A stretch of DNA of 64,000 bases from Agriotes lineatus (GCA_940337035.1 CALNHX010002823.1:1-64000); one strand, 5' to 3'. Positions 11,054 through 22,791 are shown, counted from the first letter of the stretch. Notes: generated by a model not told the origin, from the letters alone. Numbers and translations are program-made.

Positions 11054-12270
11054 TTATTTTCCGTTGCTTAGTGAATTAAAATATTTGGTTCGGCTAAGCA
11101 AAAAATGAGAGTAGTAACTAAGCGCCAAGTAATGCATTGAAATGCTCGTATTCAAAATTTCTGGGGACACACGTATATCCCCTGCAGACCTCGGTGGAAT
11201 ATAAACTGCACCCACTATAAGATAAGTTGGCTGACAGGAAATTTTTACAAACAAGTGTTTAACATTAGTGTTAGTAACATAAATACGGCTACTGCAGAGA
11301 TGGTTCCGAACAGTTATCAAAACACCACTACCTCTACTAAAAACACTAGTTTCACTATTCCGATCCTTCCTGAACACAGTGTAGTTCGAGAGTCCCATTT
11401 CATTATCAGAAATGTCACTCTGCAACCATGCCTCAGTAAAAATTATTAAATCATAATCACTATTGGTAGTTACTGCAATTTGTAACTGTAATTTGGCCCG
11501 AAGGCCACGAGTATTTTGATAGTACACAGTTAGTAGTTTTTTGAGTTACTACGGGAAGTGGCATCCACAATTGTAGGAGCACCATTTAGGTATTTGATTG
11601 TTTTATTAGTAACCCCTTCCTTATTAAACCGCTCAATTTTAGCCTTATTATTTTTAAAGTAATCTGTTTGCGCTCGAGTCTGATCAGATTTAATTTGCAC
11701 ATTAGGCACTGCAATTTTATTCTTGTTTCTTAAAATATTTTTTGCTTCTTCACAAGAATTCAGAATAACTTCTAAACGACGTAGGTATTATACTATATCA
11801 AATTTTCCTAACCTAAAAAGTTTCAAGTTATCAGTATCCCCTTCGATATCTCAACAGTTCTTTGACTGAGTTTTTGTCTACGTGGGCTTTTTCTGAATAG
11901 GAGTTACCATGAGGTTCTTGAACGTTGAAAAGTATAACATTTTTATCTCGCTGTTGACGTTAAAACATTTCTGAGATCAAAGCCTTGTTGTGACCCATAT
12001 CCAGCTTATTTGCACATTCATGACATATTGTCACTATTGATCAAATTTACTCTCAAGTAGCTGCTGCAGTTCCTTAATTAACTCTGGTACACGAAAAACA
12101 CCAACCTTACATGGTTCACAAAAGATTTGCAGTTTTCTCTTACGTAACTTTAAGCATCTTATTTCGGTTTCGGATATTTCTCCACACTTTTTGCACAGCT
12201 CTCTTTTACAGCCATAACATGGAAATAGTTGATCATCTTCTTTATCGCATTTAAAGCATAATTTAGTCAT
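11054..12270 (-). pseudogene. LINE (jockey/CR1-like): ORF1 and start of endonuclease
   Basis: Reading right to left: a 78-residue Cys-rich start (12270-12034) with C..C and CYGCKRELCKKC spacing resembles the PHD-like zinc finger of CR1/jockey ORF1. A decayed middle follows, then an ORF1 C-terminal stretch in which TNKTIKYLNGAPTIVD is readable near 11580. The next frame (11527-11054) opens an APE endonuclease: YYQNTRGLRAKLQ, DYDLIIFTEAWL, SRGSGVLI, VGAVYIPPRS. The element ends inside the endonuclease, so the reverse transcriptase is absent. Confidence 0.8.
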
Positions 12271-12599
12271 ACTGAAATTAGTAAACAGCCGACTTTAAGG
12301 TTATGTGTTTACACCTAAAATGTGAGTTTGACATTTCTTGTTCATAACAAGGTGCAATAACCAACATACGTTTTTGAAAAACAAAAATAAGCATGCTGTG
12401 TTCTATATCTAGGGTGCTGTGCTAGTAACTGCAAGAAAGATAGAGTATATTCATATTCTGTATTACAGAAGAAGATAGCACGAAAAAGGGATGTTACACA
12501 TCTTGGCACATAAACGTATGTAATTTTAAATGCTATACTTGTATCTATGTCATTCAAAATCACTGAACATACATGAGACAATTGATTTTTATTTATATA

Positions 12600-15500
12600 G
12601 ATCAGGTCGTGGGTTTCTGTCATTTCGTCTCTTGCCCTCTAATTTGGATTGTTGTGCTTCGTTTTATTGATTACTTTCCGCCATTGTTCCCTATCTTGAA
12701 TTTTATCTCGCCAGTTCTCAATTGTTAGGTTTCGAATGTCTTCTAGGACTTGGTCCTCCCACCTGATTTTGGGTCTGCCTCTGGGTCTGTTTGTCCCTGG
12801 CCTCCAGCTTATTATTTTCTTTATTATTGCATTGGCTTCTCTTCGTTGCGTGTGACCAAACCATCTCAGTCTTTGCGTTTTTATGAAGCTGACTATGTCT
12901 TCTTCTCCATACCGTCGTCTTATTTCGTGGTTCCATAATGGTCTAATTTCTCCTCGCTCTTTTTTTGGATCTAGGATTTTTCTGAGAATTTTCCGTTCAA
13001 GTACTCTAAACAGCCGTATTCATAGTCGTTCGCCAGCGGCTCGCCGGCGAGTCGACGGAGTTTCGTTATGAATAGTATGTTGGCGGCACTGTACGTCTAT
13101 GTCAAATTCGAGGTTAGCAGGTTAGATTTTGTGTCAATTTCTGTCAAAACTGACGGAAAACCTAACCTGATAACCTCGAATTTGACATCGACGTACAGTG
13201 CCGCCAACATACTATTCATAACGAAACTCCGGCGACTCGCTGGCGAACGACTATGAATACGGGTGTAAGTCTCTCCTCGTCCTTGTCTGTTAAGCACATT
13301 GTTTCTCCTGCGTATGTTATCACCGGTCTAACTGCTGCTTTGTATATTTTTAATTTTGTGTTTTTGCTAAGGTTCCTGTCTTTAAATAGTCTTTGGAATT
13401 TCCAGTACACTTTGTTGCCTGCTTTGATCCTTTCACTTACTTCCGAGCTTCTATCGTTATTCCCGGTTACTGTGACTCCGAGGTATTTAAAGTACTCTAC
13501 TTTCTGAAAGCAGTAGTCGCCAATTTTTATCTGTGTTATGTTTTCGGTTGCCCTTCTTGTACTTATCAGATACTTCGATTTGTTCTGGTTTATTCTTAAT
13601 CCTCTATTTTCTGATGCTCTTGTGAGGTTCAGAAGTGCTTCCTCAAGGCTTCGCTTATCTCTTGCTATAAGAGCCAGATCGTCCGCGTAGCGTATAATTT
13701 GTGTCAAGCTTTGCGTAATTGTTCTCGTCATTCCTGTTTCTTTGATCACACCGTCCAGCACTATATTAAAGAGGGTTGTTGAAAGTCCATCTCCTTGTCT
13801 GACTCCTACTTCTATATCGATTCCCTCCGTATTTCCATCGTTTGTTATTACTGTTGCAGTTGAATTTGTCATTGTCATCTTCGTTAGTTTAATTAGCTTT
13901 GTCGGGATCTCCATGTTTATCATTTCTTTAATTAGTTTCTGTCTGCTTATTGAGTCGAACGCTCGTTCAAAGTCTATGAATAGTATGTGTATATCTGTAT
14001 CGTATTCGTAGCATCTTTCGATTATTTGCGTTAGCAGACGGATTGCGTCTATCGTCGATTTACCGTTCCTAAATCCTTAATGATATTGTCCTATTATCCG
14101 TTCTGTATACGTGCTTAGCCGATTGAAGTGAATATTTTATATGATGTTTTAAGCAGCATTATGGCTCTATAGTTACGGCATTCTTTAGGGTCTCCTTTCT
14201 TGTATATCGGTGTTATCTGGCTTTCCTTCCAGTCCTGTGGTATAGTTTCCTCCTTCCATATTTTTATGGTTATGTTGTGTATTCGTTTAAGCAATTCTTC
14301 TCCTGCGTTTTTTATAAGCTCATTACTGATTTCGTCCGGTCCTGCTGTTTTTTTAAATTTCAACTGTCTTATTACATTCATGAACTCCTCGTAGGTGGGT
14401 GCATCTTCTTCATTATCTTGGTTATGTGTGGTTATTTTTTCCTCTTCACATTTCTGATTGTCTTTATATAAATTTTGCCATTCCCCTCTTATTGTCTTGT
14501 TGCCTCTTTATGTATTCAAATAATTTCCGACTATCTTTGCTGTTTGCTTCCAGTTCTTCCATCTGATTTGTCATCCACTCTGTTTTCTTCGTTCTATAGA
14601 ACATAGTTGCTTCTTGTTTTTTTCTTCTGTAGTCGTTTTTGTCTTGTTCCATTTTTCTTGCTATCCATCTTCTCCATGCTTCGTTTTTCATTTTGTTTTT
14701 GCGTTTGCATTCATCATCAAACCACTCTTTTGATTTTTTATGTTTTTTGTCCAATTACTTAGTCTGAAGCTTTGTAATACTTGTTTTTATGTTTGCCCAC
14801 TCTATTTCAGTGTCAGTTTCTGCTGGTGTTCTTAGCTTCTTATTCACTGTTTCTGAGTATTTTTGTTTTGTTTCTTCTGTCTGTAACTTGCCTACTTCCC
14901 AGTTTCTCTCTTTTGTCTCCATTCTTGTATTTCTTTTTATTTTTAATTTAATTTTGGCTATTACTAAAATGTGATCCGTATGGGCGCTAGCTCCCATATA
15001 TGATCTTACATTATGCACTAGTTTTGTCCATTTTGTAGAGATGAGCATATGGTCTATCTGGTTTCCATCTGTCCTACGTGGAGACATCCAGGTGATTTTG
15101 TGTTGCCTTTTGTGTGGGAATTCTGTACTGACTATGTATGTGTTTGTTATTGCAGATAAGTTGCACAATCGTGTCCCATTGTCGTTTCTGATTTTGTGAA
15201 TTGTTTCCTTTCCTGCCACGTTATTGTTCAGTTCTTCTTTCGCTATCTTCGCATTGTAGTCCCCGATTATTATCATTACATCATTTCTAGGGATGCTTTC
15301 ACAAGTGTCTTCAAATTTCTCGTAAAATGTTATCTTGTCTTCTTCCTTTGCCTCTTCGGTCGGAGCGTATAGGTTTATTACTATTATGCTAGATTGCTTG
15401 CTTTCTAGTCTGATGTAAGAGTTTCTACCATTAACTGCTTTAAATTCTATAACCTTTCCTTTTGTTTTTTTCATTAACCATAAACCCTGTACCATTTTTC

Positions 15501-15618
15501 CCCTGAGTAGTATAACGAAAACTTTTCCTTTTTAATTTTCCCCTCATTCTTCCATCTTATTTCCTGCAGTGCTAGTATGTTTATTTCATACTTCCTCATT
15601 TGCTGCTCTACTTCGTAC
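12600..15618 (-). pseudogene. APE-type LINE (endonuclease + reverse transcriptase), interrupted
   Basis: Right to left: endonuclease from about 15610 (KYEINILALQEIRW), 15495-14755 with INLYAPTEE, IIIGDYNAKI, GNQIDHMLIS; linker 14754-14464; reverse transcriptase 14381-14115 (KTAGPDEISNELIKNAG, TPIYKKGDPKECRNYRA) and 13923 leftwards with VRQGDGLSTTLFN and the catalytic IRYADDLALIAR; C-terminal region RIKAGNKVYWKF and, beyond the insertion at 13010-13265, LERKILRKILDPKK and NRPRGRPKIRWEDQV, ending near 12640. Frameshifts lie near 14110 and 14460 and a stop near 14755. The 5' end is cut at about 15618. Layout matches RTE/CFDP2-like elements; clade not resolved by eye. Confidence 0.88.
13010..13265. 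mobile_element. 256-bp foldback element in a LINE, TAA duplication
   Basis: The two halves are near-complete inverted copies: ACAGCCGTATTCATAGTCG at the left pairs with the right end, through TTGGCGGCACTGTACGTC into the shared core. Flanks are TAA at 13007-13009 and 13266-13268, the 3-bp duplication typical of PIF/Harbinger MITEs. It splits the LINE reading frame after DEERL. The open frames at 12883-13297 are products of this palindrome. Confidence 0.82.
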
Positions 15619-15639
15619 ATTTATTTATTTTTTTTTATA

Positions 15640-16830
15640 AAACAGATTATTTGCCAAGAAACCGGCGTTTCGTTTCCATGGCGAAACTGCAACCGGTGAT
15701 ACACAGGCGGATAGCGGGTGTTTTCGCCTAAAAGGTCCTTTTCGGGGTCGGTCGGGTGCTTCCTCGCGAGTCTACGGGAGCTCACGCGGCGCCGGCGTCT
15801 TGGGAGTTCGTGCTGTCAATTTTGCTATCGTACTGTTTTGACGTCGGTAAACACGTGTAGAAATTAGGTTAATTACTGTATTTCTTACCCTAATTGGACT
15901 GCTACGATTTGCACCGGAAGGCCGCGGCGGTCCCTGAGACGAGAGTGTGTTTCTTCGGCGCGGTCGTCGCTGCAGGATAACCTCGCTGGGCCTGGAGGTT
16001 TTCGCGCTTTGGAGATGTTATTTCCCCATGGACATGCCAAGTACGTAGCTGACTGTAATCTGAATAATTAATAGTAGTTTGCTGGTTTACCCAGATTTAC
16101 AAATCGAATGCGGGCTATTTTAGTTATGCATTGAAATTAAAATGAACTGCTTCGAGTGGAAACTCGAACGTTTCGAGTTGAAACTCGAAAGTTTCGGCAG
16201 TTGTCTGCGGGACAAGAAATTAATCTCGCGGCGGCTGATAACGGGCTTGAGTTAATGGGACTGTTAAGCCTGATTAATGTCGGAATTATTTACAAGGGGA
16301 ATGATTTAAGCTGGCGAAGTGGGTTTCCTGGCGAAGGCTTCCACTTCTAGCGAGCTTTGGGCTTATTAACAGGGAAGTTTTGAGTACGCAAAGTGGGTCT
16401 CCTGTCGAAGGCGTCCACTTCAAGCGGACTCCAGGTTAATTAACGGGAAAGTTTTATTTAAGCGAGGTGGGTCTTCTCTCAAAGCCGTCCACTTCTAACA
16501 AACCCCAGGTCTGATCTTCTAGCGGATATCGGGAGGGAATCAGGAATCCGAGGTAGAAGAATAAGTAAGAATTTGTCTGGGCCGGACGGGAAGCAGGACG
16601 GGGGATCGGGAACTGGGAACGGAGTTTGGGGAAATCTGAATGGAAAATCTCCCTGGGGAATCTCTGTCTAAAATGAGCTCTGTAACCGCTTTTATACGGC
16701 TCGCTTGTTCATAGATGGGAGTGGAACGGCGCGCGGCTCGCCTTTGTCTAGCGCTGCCGTTATCTTTGGGTGCGGCCTGGGCCCGCGCTGGCTTATCTTC
16801 TGGGACATTGACACGCTGTGTTTCTTGATA
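15640..16830. other. GC-rich tract of unknown origin
   Basis: Base composition rises sharply against both neighbours. It contains Cys/CpG-rich sequence, nested palindromes near 16155-16195 (TTTCGAGTTGAAACTCGAAA) and a ~75-bp tandem repeat (16310-16510). An A/T-rich run at 15619-15645 borders the LINE; read on the minus strand it resembles a poly-A tail, so the tract could be the 3' part of a retroposed sequence or the untranslated/LTR part of a retroelement. No protein of interest is seen (the frame at 16156-16350 is repeat). Origin is not determined. Confidence 0.45.
16312..16510. repeat. ~75-bp tandem repeat, 2.6 units
   Basis: Units start at about 16317, 16391 and 16466, each with GTGGGTYTYC, a short hairpin (GTGG..CCAC) and a downstream TTAATTAACGGGAA-like block. 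Copies differ by several substitutions. Confidence 0.7.
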
Positions 16831-17214
16831 ACGCTAAAGGTCGGCGACGTTTAAATTTGCATATATTATTTAACATTGAATTAATCAAATTCAAACGGAA
16901 GCTAGCGTTACAATATGACAATAAATAAGATAGAAAAAAAAAGAATATGACCATGCATTTGTTTTTCTGCTCTAAACAAATGTGATATAGCATACACTGT
17001 CAGTTATCTACTTGGTTTACTGAATACAGTGCATATTCAAATGATGTAGCAGAAATGATTAAGGAAAACCAACCTTAGTACAAAGTTGCATCCCTGATGC
17101 CTTATAGTCTTTTAAAAGTCAATATATAGAAAAATTCAAAAGAAAGTAACATTTTGAAATGGACGTAATATTTATAAAAATTAACGTATACACAAAATAA
17201 TATCAAATTTATAC

Positions 17215-17650
17215 TCATAAAGATGTGGCGTTTATTGGATTCATATTAGTGTTGGATATGTTCGCCATTTTATTCTTCAACAAGCAAAATTTTTCTTCTA
17301 TATTGTGAACAACATTGTCTAATAGATCCGGTGAAGTCATGTCAATTTGTTGCGAAATTGCATATTTTAGTTCGTCGGTAGTCGTAGGATTAGTTAAAAA
17401 ACTCGTTCTTTTAAATACCCCACAGTGAAAAGTTCGCTTGATTGAAATCAGGGTAAAACAAAATTCTTCAGCATGTCAAAATAACGTACTCGGTAACCGT
17501 AACTGTTATTTGATTTTCTTCAAAAAGTAGGGTCCTGTAATGAAATGGGGTATGAAGCCACACCATACGGTCACTTTCAGATCATGTAGTCCTTGCTGAA
17601 TAACAGTGTGGGAATGAGTTTCAGACCAAATTCTACAGTTATAAGTATTA
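17215..17650 (-). pseudogene. Tc1/mariner-like transposase relic (DDE_3 core)
   Basis: Minus-strand translation gives VWSETHSHTVIQQGLHDLKV then TVWCGFIPHFITGPYFLK, the middle of the DDE_3-type core as in the element at 9858. It continues in broken frames to TTTDELKYAISQQ and NVVHNIEEKFCLL, matching the C-terminal helix. The catalytic aspartates between are missing or out of frame. Confidence 0.7.
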
Positions 17651-17739
17651 ACAAAATATGTTACCATGATAACCAAAACAAATAAATGCGATTAATGACT
17701 TGTTCCATAAATACAAATGCTTTATTGTTTTGCGTATAC

Positions 17740-18545
17740 GTTAAATGTTAAAAATATTATATCTATTTCAAAATGTATTTCTTTTGAATAATAATAAAAT
17801 CCACTCTGTCGCAAAAAAGGTGACCGACTTATTTTCGCACTTCCCAATCACACACAAACCTGAAATTCGGAAAATTCAATATGGGCGATCCAAAATGGCG
17901 GCCTTAAGAAACTCAGCTTTTCACGTTTCGACCTTTTTCAAAAGACGTAGACATTTGAATTTTTTAGGAGTTAGTCCAAATCGAACAGCCATTAAAGTCA
18001 AAAATTACCAAAGTAATAGATGCGGGTTGAACTATAAGAGATGAAATGGGTCTGTTGTAATAAAAGGTGATCGACTTAGTTTTGCACTTCCCGATCACCT
18101 ACAAACCTGAAATTCGAAACAGAATTTCCTTGAAACCTAAGGATGATGAGAAAAATCCAAATCCGAAAAATTCAGTATGGTAGATCCAATATGGCAGCTT
18201 TTAACGTTTCGACCCCTCCCAAAAGACGTAGAAACTTTAAATTTTTATAGGAGTTAGCCCATATTATAGGAATAGCCCTAAGAGTAAGAAAAACACTTTA
18301 ATAGTACATGGGGGTTGAACTATAGACGATGAAATGAAATAGGGGACGTTGTGCAAACATTTTATCAATGAATGGGGAACTTTTTGTTCATTGGCGTAAC
18401 CTATAGTTTGTAGTGGCTCAATGATCTTCTTAAGGTCCAAATTAAAGTTAAACCCAGAGAGTGTCATGGGGAAAATTTCGGAGATGTGGCTTGAACAAGT
18501 CGACAATTGAAATCCGTATATGAATCTGTTAGATGAACGTTATGT
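17740..18545 (+). repeat. Tandem ~245-bp repeat, first block
   Basis: Two units begin near 17808 and 18050 with a block like AAAAGGTGACCGACTT and carry AACCTGAAATTCG, ATGGCGG and TTTCGACC.. motifs, followed by a 240-bp tail (18300-18540). The same order returns at 19205-19745 and 21425-21690. No gene is supported (frames 17745-18044 and 18264-18506 are repeat). Confidence 0.7.
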
Positions 18546-18621
18546 TTGGCCAAGGTATCGGGTGCAATTTATACACATACAGTATTTACGCATGCCGGAG
18601 AAAGGCTTATGTACTAGTCTA

Positions 18622-19199
18622 TACCGAGTGTTTCACTTAAAGTACGAACATAGGAAATAGCATAGAAAGTCGTATATATCCAGATCACTGCTTGCTGCTT
18701 GAACTGGTAGGATTGATCGTGGTAGCAATAGAAAGAAAACAAAAATGCGCTTAATTTGATACTAATTTACTTGAATTTGTTGAGTGTTTAAGAAATAAAT
18801 AGCTTAAAACCCTAATAAATATTTCGCACTTTATTAGCAAATATCAGACCAGCCATGATTTGATGTTTGTTTATGCCAAAATAAATTGTATTTATTAAAT
18901 ACTCAATAGTAATATGGTGTTTTACTATAATAAAATTAATTTTTGCATAAACAAACTTCAAATTTGATCATGCTGGTCTGATTTTTGTGAATAAAATGCG
19001 AAATATTTATTACGGTTTTTAAGCTATTTCTTCCTTATACAAGCAACAAATTCAATTAAAGTAATATCCAATAAAGAAATTTTTTTCTCATTCGATTAAT
19101 ATCACTATCAATCCTATCAATTCAAGCGGCAAGCAGGAATCTACATATATACGATTTCCCATGCTATTTCCCTGTTTACACCTTAAGTGACACTCCGTA
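18622..19199. mobile_element. Long-arm foldback element
   Basis: Arms of about 270 bp are inverted copies: left CCGAGTGTTTCACTTAAAG and right CTTAAGTGACACTCCG, continuing through GGAAATAGCAT, CTGCTTGC and AAATATTTCGCA blocks to a short AT-rich centre near 18900. Flanking TATA on both sides may be the target duplication. It separates the two blocks of tandem repeats. Confidence 0.75.
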
Positions 19200-19744
19200 T
19201 ATATAAAATCCAGACGTGTCTGTTGCAAAGAAAGGTGACCGACCTTTTTTTGCATTTTCCGGTCCCATAAAAATCTGAAATTCGGAACAGAGACATTTTA
19301 TGAGGCCTAAGGTTGACGAGAAAAATCTCAAATCCAGAAAAATCAATATGGCGGCCTCAAGAAATGTCAGCTTTTCATGTTTTGACCCATTCCAAAAGGC
19401 GTACAAAATTGAAATGTTTTGAGAAGTTAGTCCACAACATAAGAAAAGGTATTAGAGTCAAAAATTACCAAAATAATACGTGAGGGATGAAATCTGTTGC
19501 AAAGAAAAATGTGACCGACTTATTTTTGCCCTTCCCGATCACTTAGCAACCTGAAATTGGAGACATACACTTCTTGGGTTCTAAAGTTGATGAAAAATCC
19601 CAAAATCGGAAAATTTAATATGGCGGATCCAACATGGCGGCTTTACGAAAAGTCAACGTTTCATATTCCGACCTCTTCCAAAAGACGCAGAAACTTAAAA
19701 TTAGTCCATACCATATAAACAGTCCTTAGTCAAAAATTATCACT

Positions 19745-19885
19745 TATAATACCATGGGTAGTCAAAGTTATGTCGAATATTTTTGCTGTGGTATCACGAA
19801 TGCCTTAATCGAACCTAAGCGCAATGGACATGAGTAGCGATACCACTGCAAAAATATTCTACTTAACTTTGACTAAGAATGACAT
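19745..19885. repeat. Foldback element, type A, copy 1
   Basis: Starts CACTTATAATACCATG and folds: AGTCAAAGTTATGTCGA pairs with CTACTTAACTTTGACT, and GTGGTATCAC pairs with GCGATACCAC. Related hairpins are at 20965-21165 and 53850-54025. This copy has a shortened loop. Confidence 0.7.
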
Positions 19886-20134
19886 TCGAGGGACTATTCA
19901 ATGAACCAAACTACTTTTTCAAATTAGTTTTCAGTAAATCTAGCAACAAACTACGTAATTTCTATAGTAACAGAACACTAATATTGACTTTTTCTAATAA
20001 AAATCACATTTGTTTAAAATAATCACTTGAATACCTTCTAGGAAGATATATCCACTGATATTTTTTTGATTGGTTAAGAAACGTTAAAATGCTGGATTTT
20101 CATTGGCCACTTTTTGACAGATGACAGGTGAATT

Positions 20135-20385
20135 GAATAGTCTACTTAACTTTGATTAACAATGGCATTCGAGAGACTATTCAATGAACCAAACTACATA
20201 ATTTCTATAGTAACAGAACACTAATATGGACTTTTTCTAATAAAAATCACATTTGTTTAAAATATTCACTTGAATACCTTCTAGGAAGATATATCCGCTG
20301 ATATTGTTTTGATTGGTCAAGAAATGTCAAATTGTGGATTTTTATTGGTCACTTTTTGACAGATGACAGGTGAATTGAATAGTCA
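20135..20385. repeat. Partial duplicate of the type A 3' segment
   Basis: From CTACTTAACTTTGATTAA to GAATAGTC it repeats 19865-20145 with a deletion of about 50 bp near the ATTTCTATAGTAACAG block. Both copies end in TGACAGGTGAATTGAATAGTC. Confidence 0.7.
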
Positions 20386-20386
20386 A

Positions 20387-20968
20387 GGGTAATACCACAA
20401 GCAGTGGATATATTTTTGACAAATATTTTGTCGTTTCCATGTAAATTATTGCGTTTAAATTTCACGATACAAAATCACATCAAAAATGACACGAGCCGAA
20501 GGCGAGTGACATTTAAATGTGATTTTGTTGAGTGAAATTTGCAATAATTTCTATGGAAATGGCAAAATATTTAAAAAAAATATATCCACTTCGAGTGGTA
20601 TTTGGGACGACTATTTAACAATATTAATACATAACGATTCACTTTATTGAAAAATATTCCAACAATTAATATAATTATTCATTCTCAATTAAATTCAGCG
20701 GAATACTTCCAAAACACAGCATCTTAAAATTTTTTAAACAAGCCACACAGTTTGTTGGGGTTTAGTGTTACGTAACCCAGCGATATCACTAAGAACAGAA
20801 CATCGTTGCTAAGCGATACTTCGCAACAAGGCTATTTATTTTTTGAGTACGTACATTGTTTTGTGAATATTTTGCATGGTGCCCAATATTCAGTGATATA
20901 CTGCTGTTATTGGTTGAAAAAAGCATATGTCTGCAATGTGATTGGCTTATATGTTATAGTGTTGAATA
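20387..20968. repeat. Foldback element, type B, copy 1
   Basis: 20387-20622 is a hairpin: AGGGTAATACCACAAGCAG at left against GAGTGGTATTTGGGACG at right, with inner ATCACATCAAAAATGAC against GTGACATTTAAATGTG. It continues as a non-palindromic 340-bp part ending GTGTTGAATAGTCA. The whole returns inverted at 34165-34767. Confidence 0.75.
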
Positions 20969-21424
20969 GTCACTTATAATACCATGAGTAGTCAAAGTTA
21001 TGTCGACTATTTTTGCGGTGGTGTCACGAATGTCCATTGCGCTTTGGTACGATTAGGACGAGTGCGCTAGCACGAGTCCTAATCCCAAGCGCAATGGACA
21101 TGAGTAGTGACACCACAGCAAAAATAATCTACTTAACTTTGACTAAGAATGGTATTCGAGGGACTATTTAATGAACCAAACTACCTTTTCAAATTAGTTT
21201 TCAGTAAATATAGCAACAAACTACGCAATTTCTATAGTAACAGAACACTAATATTGACTTTTTCTAATAAAAATCGCATTTGTTAAAAATAGTCACTTGA
21301 ATACCTTCTAGGAAGATACTATATCCACTGATATATTTTTGATTGTTCAAGAAACGTCAGAATTCTGGATTTTCATTGGTCACTTTTTGACAGATGACAG
21401 GTGATTTGAATAGTCAAAATAATA
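20969..21424. repeat. Foldback element, type A, copy 2
   Basis: Full hairpin with loop centre at CGAGTGCGCTAGCACGAG; arms include GTCCATTGCGCTTTGG against CCAAGCGCAATGGAC. It is followed by the same 260-bp tail seen at 19885-20145, ending GTGATTTGAATAGTC. Confidence 0.75.
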
Positions 21425-21825
21425 CACTGGGGTTGCATCATAGGGAATGAAATGGAATAAGGGTCGATGTGCAAACATTTTTTCACTCAATGGGAAACTT
21501 GCTTTTTATCGGCGTAGCGTATGGTGTTTAGTGGCTCAATCAACTTCTTAAAGCCTAAATTAACTTTTAAAATCAAACCCGGAAAAGTCATAGGCAAAGT
21601 TACGGAGATATGGCTTTCACAAGTAGACGTTTAAAATAAATCTATGTATCAGTTAGATAAACGACAAGAAATCGATCGCCTGGCAAAGGAAGGCTTACAT
21701 ACTAGTATTTAAATTAAGAATCAAGAATGCCTTCACATACTCATATTTGACCAGGGGCGTCTTAAGTGGGGGTGCAAGGGGTGCATGACACCCGGGCAGT
21801 AAGGCCAAGGGTATCTAGGCCTTCG

Positions 21826-22260
21826 TTACATAATAGTAATTTACGTTATAAGTCCGGTAAACGCAAGTTTACAGTAGCGAGTCCAAACGTTTCGGGACGA
21901 GGCGACGTAGGAGCCGAGTCTGGAATGTTGAGACGAGCTACTGTAAAAGTTTACCGGACGTATGTCGTAATGCGTTTTATTTCATACTGCAATTATTAGA
22001 TTTTTACTTAAAACTACAAAAAAAAATTTTAATTGAAAATAATAAATAGGTAGTTTGATTATTGATTTATTTCATTTGAGTCCGGTAAAATGTTTTACCG
22101 GACCTGTTTATTTCATTTGAGTCCGGTAAAATGTTTTACCGGACCTGTTTATTTCATTTGAGTCCGGTAAAATGTTTTACCGGACCTGATACCGTAAAGC
22201 CTCATTTTCCGGACTAAAATCATTAACTTAAACATGGGTTTTACGATGCAGTATGAAATA
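21826..22260. repeat. Foldback-rich element with GTCCGGTAAA motifs
   Basis: Left part folds: AAGTCCGGTAAACGCAAG and TTTACAGTAGC pair with GCTACTGTAAAAG and TTTACCGGAC. The right part holds three tandem hairpins and ends with TGCAGTATGAAATAAA, the inverse of TTTATTTCATACTGCA near 21981. The frame 21766-21999 is a shadow of this repeat. Confidence 0.65.
22066..22188. repeat. Three identical 41-bp tandem units, each a hairpin
   Basis: Units at 22066-22106, 22107-22147 and 22148-22188. Each has a spacer TTTATTTCATTTGA followed by an 11-bp stem GTCCGGTAAAA, a TG loop and TTTTACCGGAC, then CTG. Identity among units points to recent amplification. It is not a CRISPR array: there are no unique spacers. 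Confidence 0.85.
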
Positions 22261-22496
22261 AATGTTTTTTTTTCAATCGATCTATCTAAAATCTACTTCG
22301 AGGAATAGACTTCGAACACTAATTATTCCTAATTTTTAAATATAGTCACCACCTAACTCTACACACATGTTCCCCTTTTCCGGGAGTCGAAGTTCGACGT
22401 CAAACGAAGCCCGACGACCTCAGGTTTTTCTAAGTTTTTAAATAAATAAAATAGTCTTAGTAGGCCATCCCGGGACTATACACTGGATGTAGATCA

Positions 22497-22791
22497 AGAA
22501 AATAGTGTTATTCGAGAGTGGTGTAAAGTCGACCCGGTACAAAATAACATTAAGAACAGGCAACTGATGGGGTTCCATCATATGTCGCGAATGGACGAGG
22601 ACCGGAAAGTTAAACAGATATGAAATATGGGTAGTGATAAAAAGAGCAAGAGAGGAAGACCCTTTAACACGTGGAGTAATAAAATCGGGAAAGTATTACA
22701 GAAAAGAAACTTAAAGTGGACGGAAGCTATGAATATAGCAAAAAAATTGAAGAAATGGAGGAAAATCACCGCCAACACCTCTACACCGTGA
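22497..22791 (+). pseudogene. 3' end of a LINE related to the one at 43.0 kb
   Basis: The translation contains VIREWCKVDPVQNN, SRMDEDRKVKQI, a stop, then KSKRGRPFNTWSNKIGKVLQ and KRNLKWTEAM, ending at STP-stop (22789-22791). It aligns along its length with the C-terminus of the minus-strand LINE frame 43026-44099. The 3' tail CTCTACACCGTGAGGTAGA is shared with that LINE and with the SINE at 1260. Confidence 0.82.

Larger units (their letters stand above)
19205..21690 (+). repeat. Tandem ~245-bp repeat, second block, split by MITE cluster
   Basis: Units at 19217 and 19494 repeat the sequence of 17808 and 18050; the 240-bp tail follows only at 21425-21690, because 19745-21424 is occupied by foldback elements. 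The minus-strand frame 19176-19406 is repeat. Confidence 0.7.

Noticed and set aside
11255..11449. Plus-strand frame opposite the LINE endonuclease
   Set aside because: Antisense shadow of the minus-strand LINE frame 11054-11527.
12342..12623. Minus-strand 93-residue frame
   Set aside because: Its start is the 3' end of the LINE at 12.6 kb and the remainder is AT-rich intergenic sequence.
13742..14471. Leu/Phe/Ile-rich plus-strand frames resembling membrane proteins (also 55421-55813, 56683-57045)
   Set aside because: They are antisense to Lys/Glu-rich LINE coding sequence, which yields hydrophobic antisense frames.
15619..16830. Reverse-oriented processed gene with poly-A tail
   Set aside because: The A-rich run at 15619-15645 is suggestive, but no protein-coding homology could be read upstream of it, so it is listed only as an unassigned tract.
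22066..22188. Regularly spaced repeats suggesting a CRISPR array
   Set aside because: The units are identical over the full 41 bp, with no variable spacers, and the context is a eukaryotic transposon.
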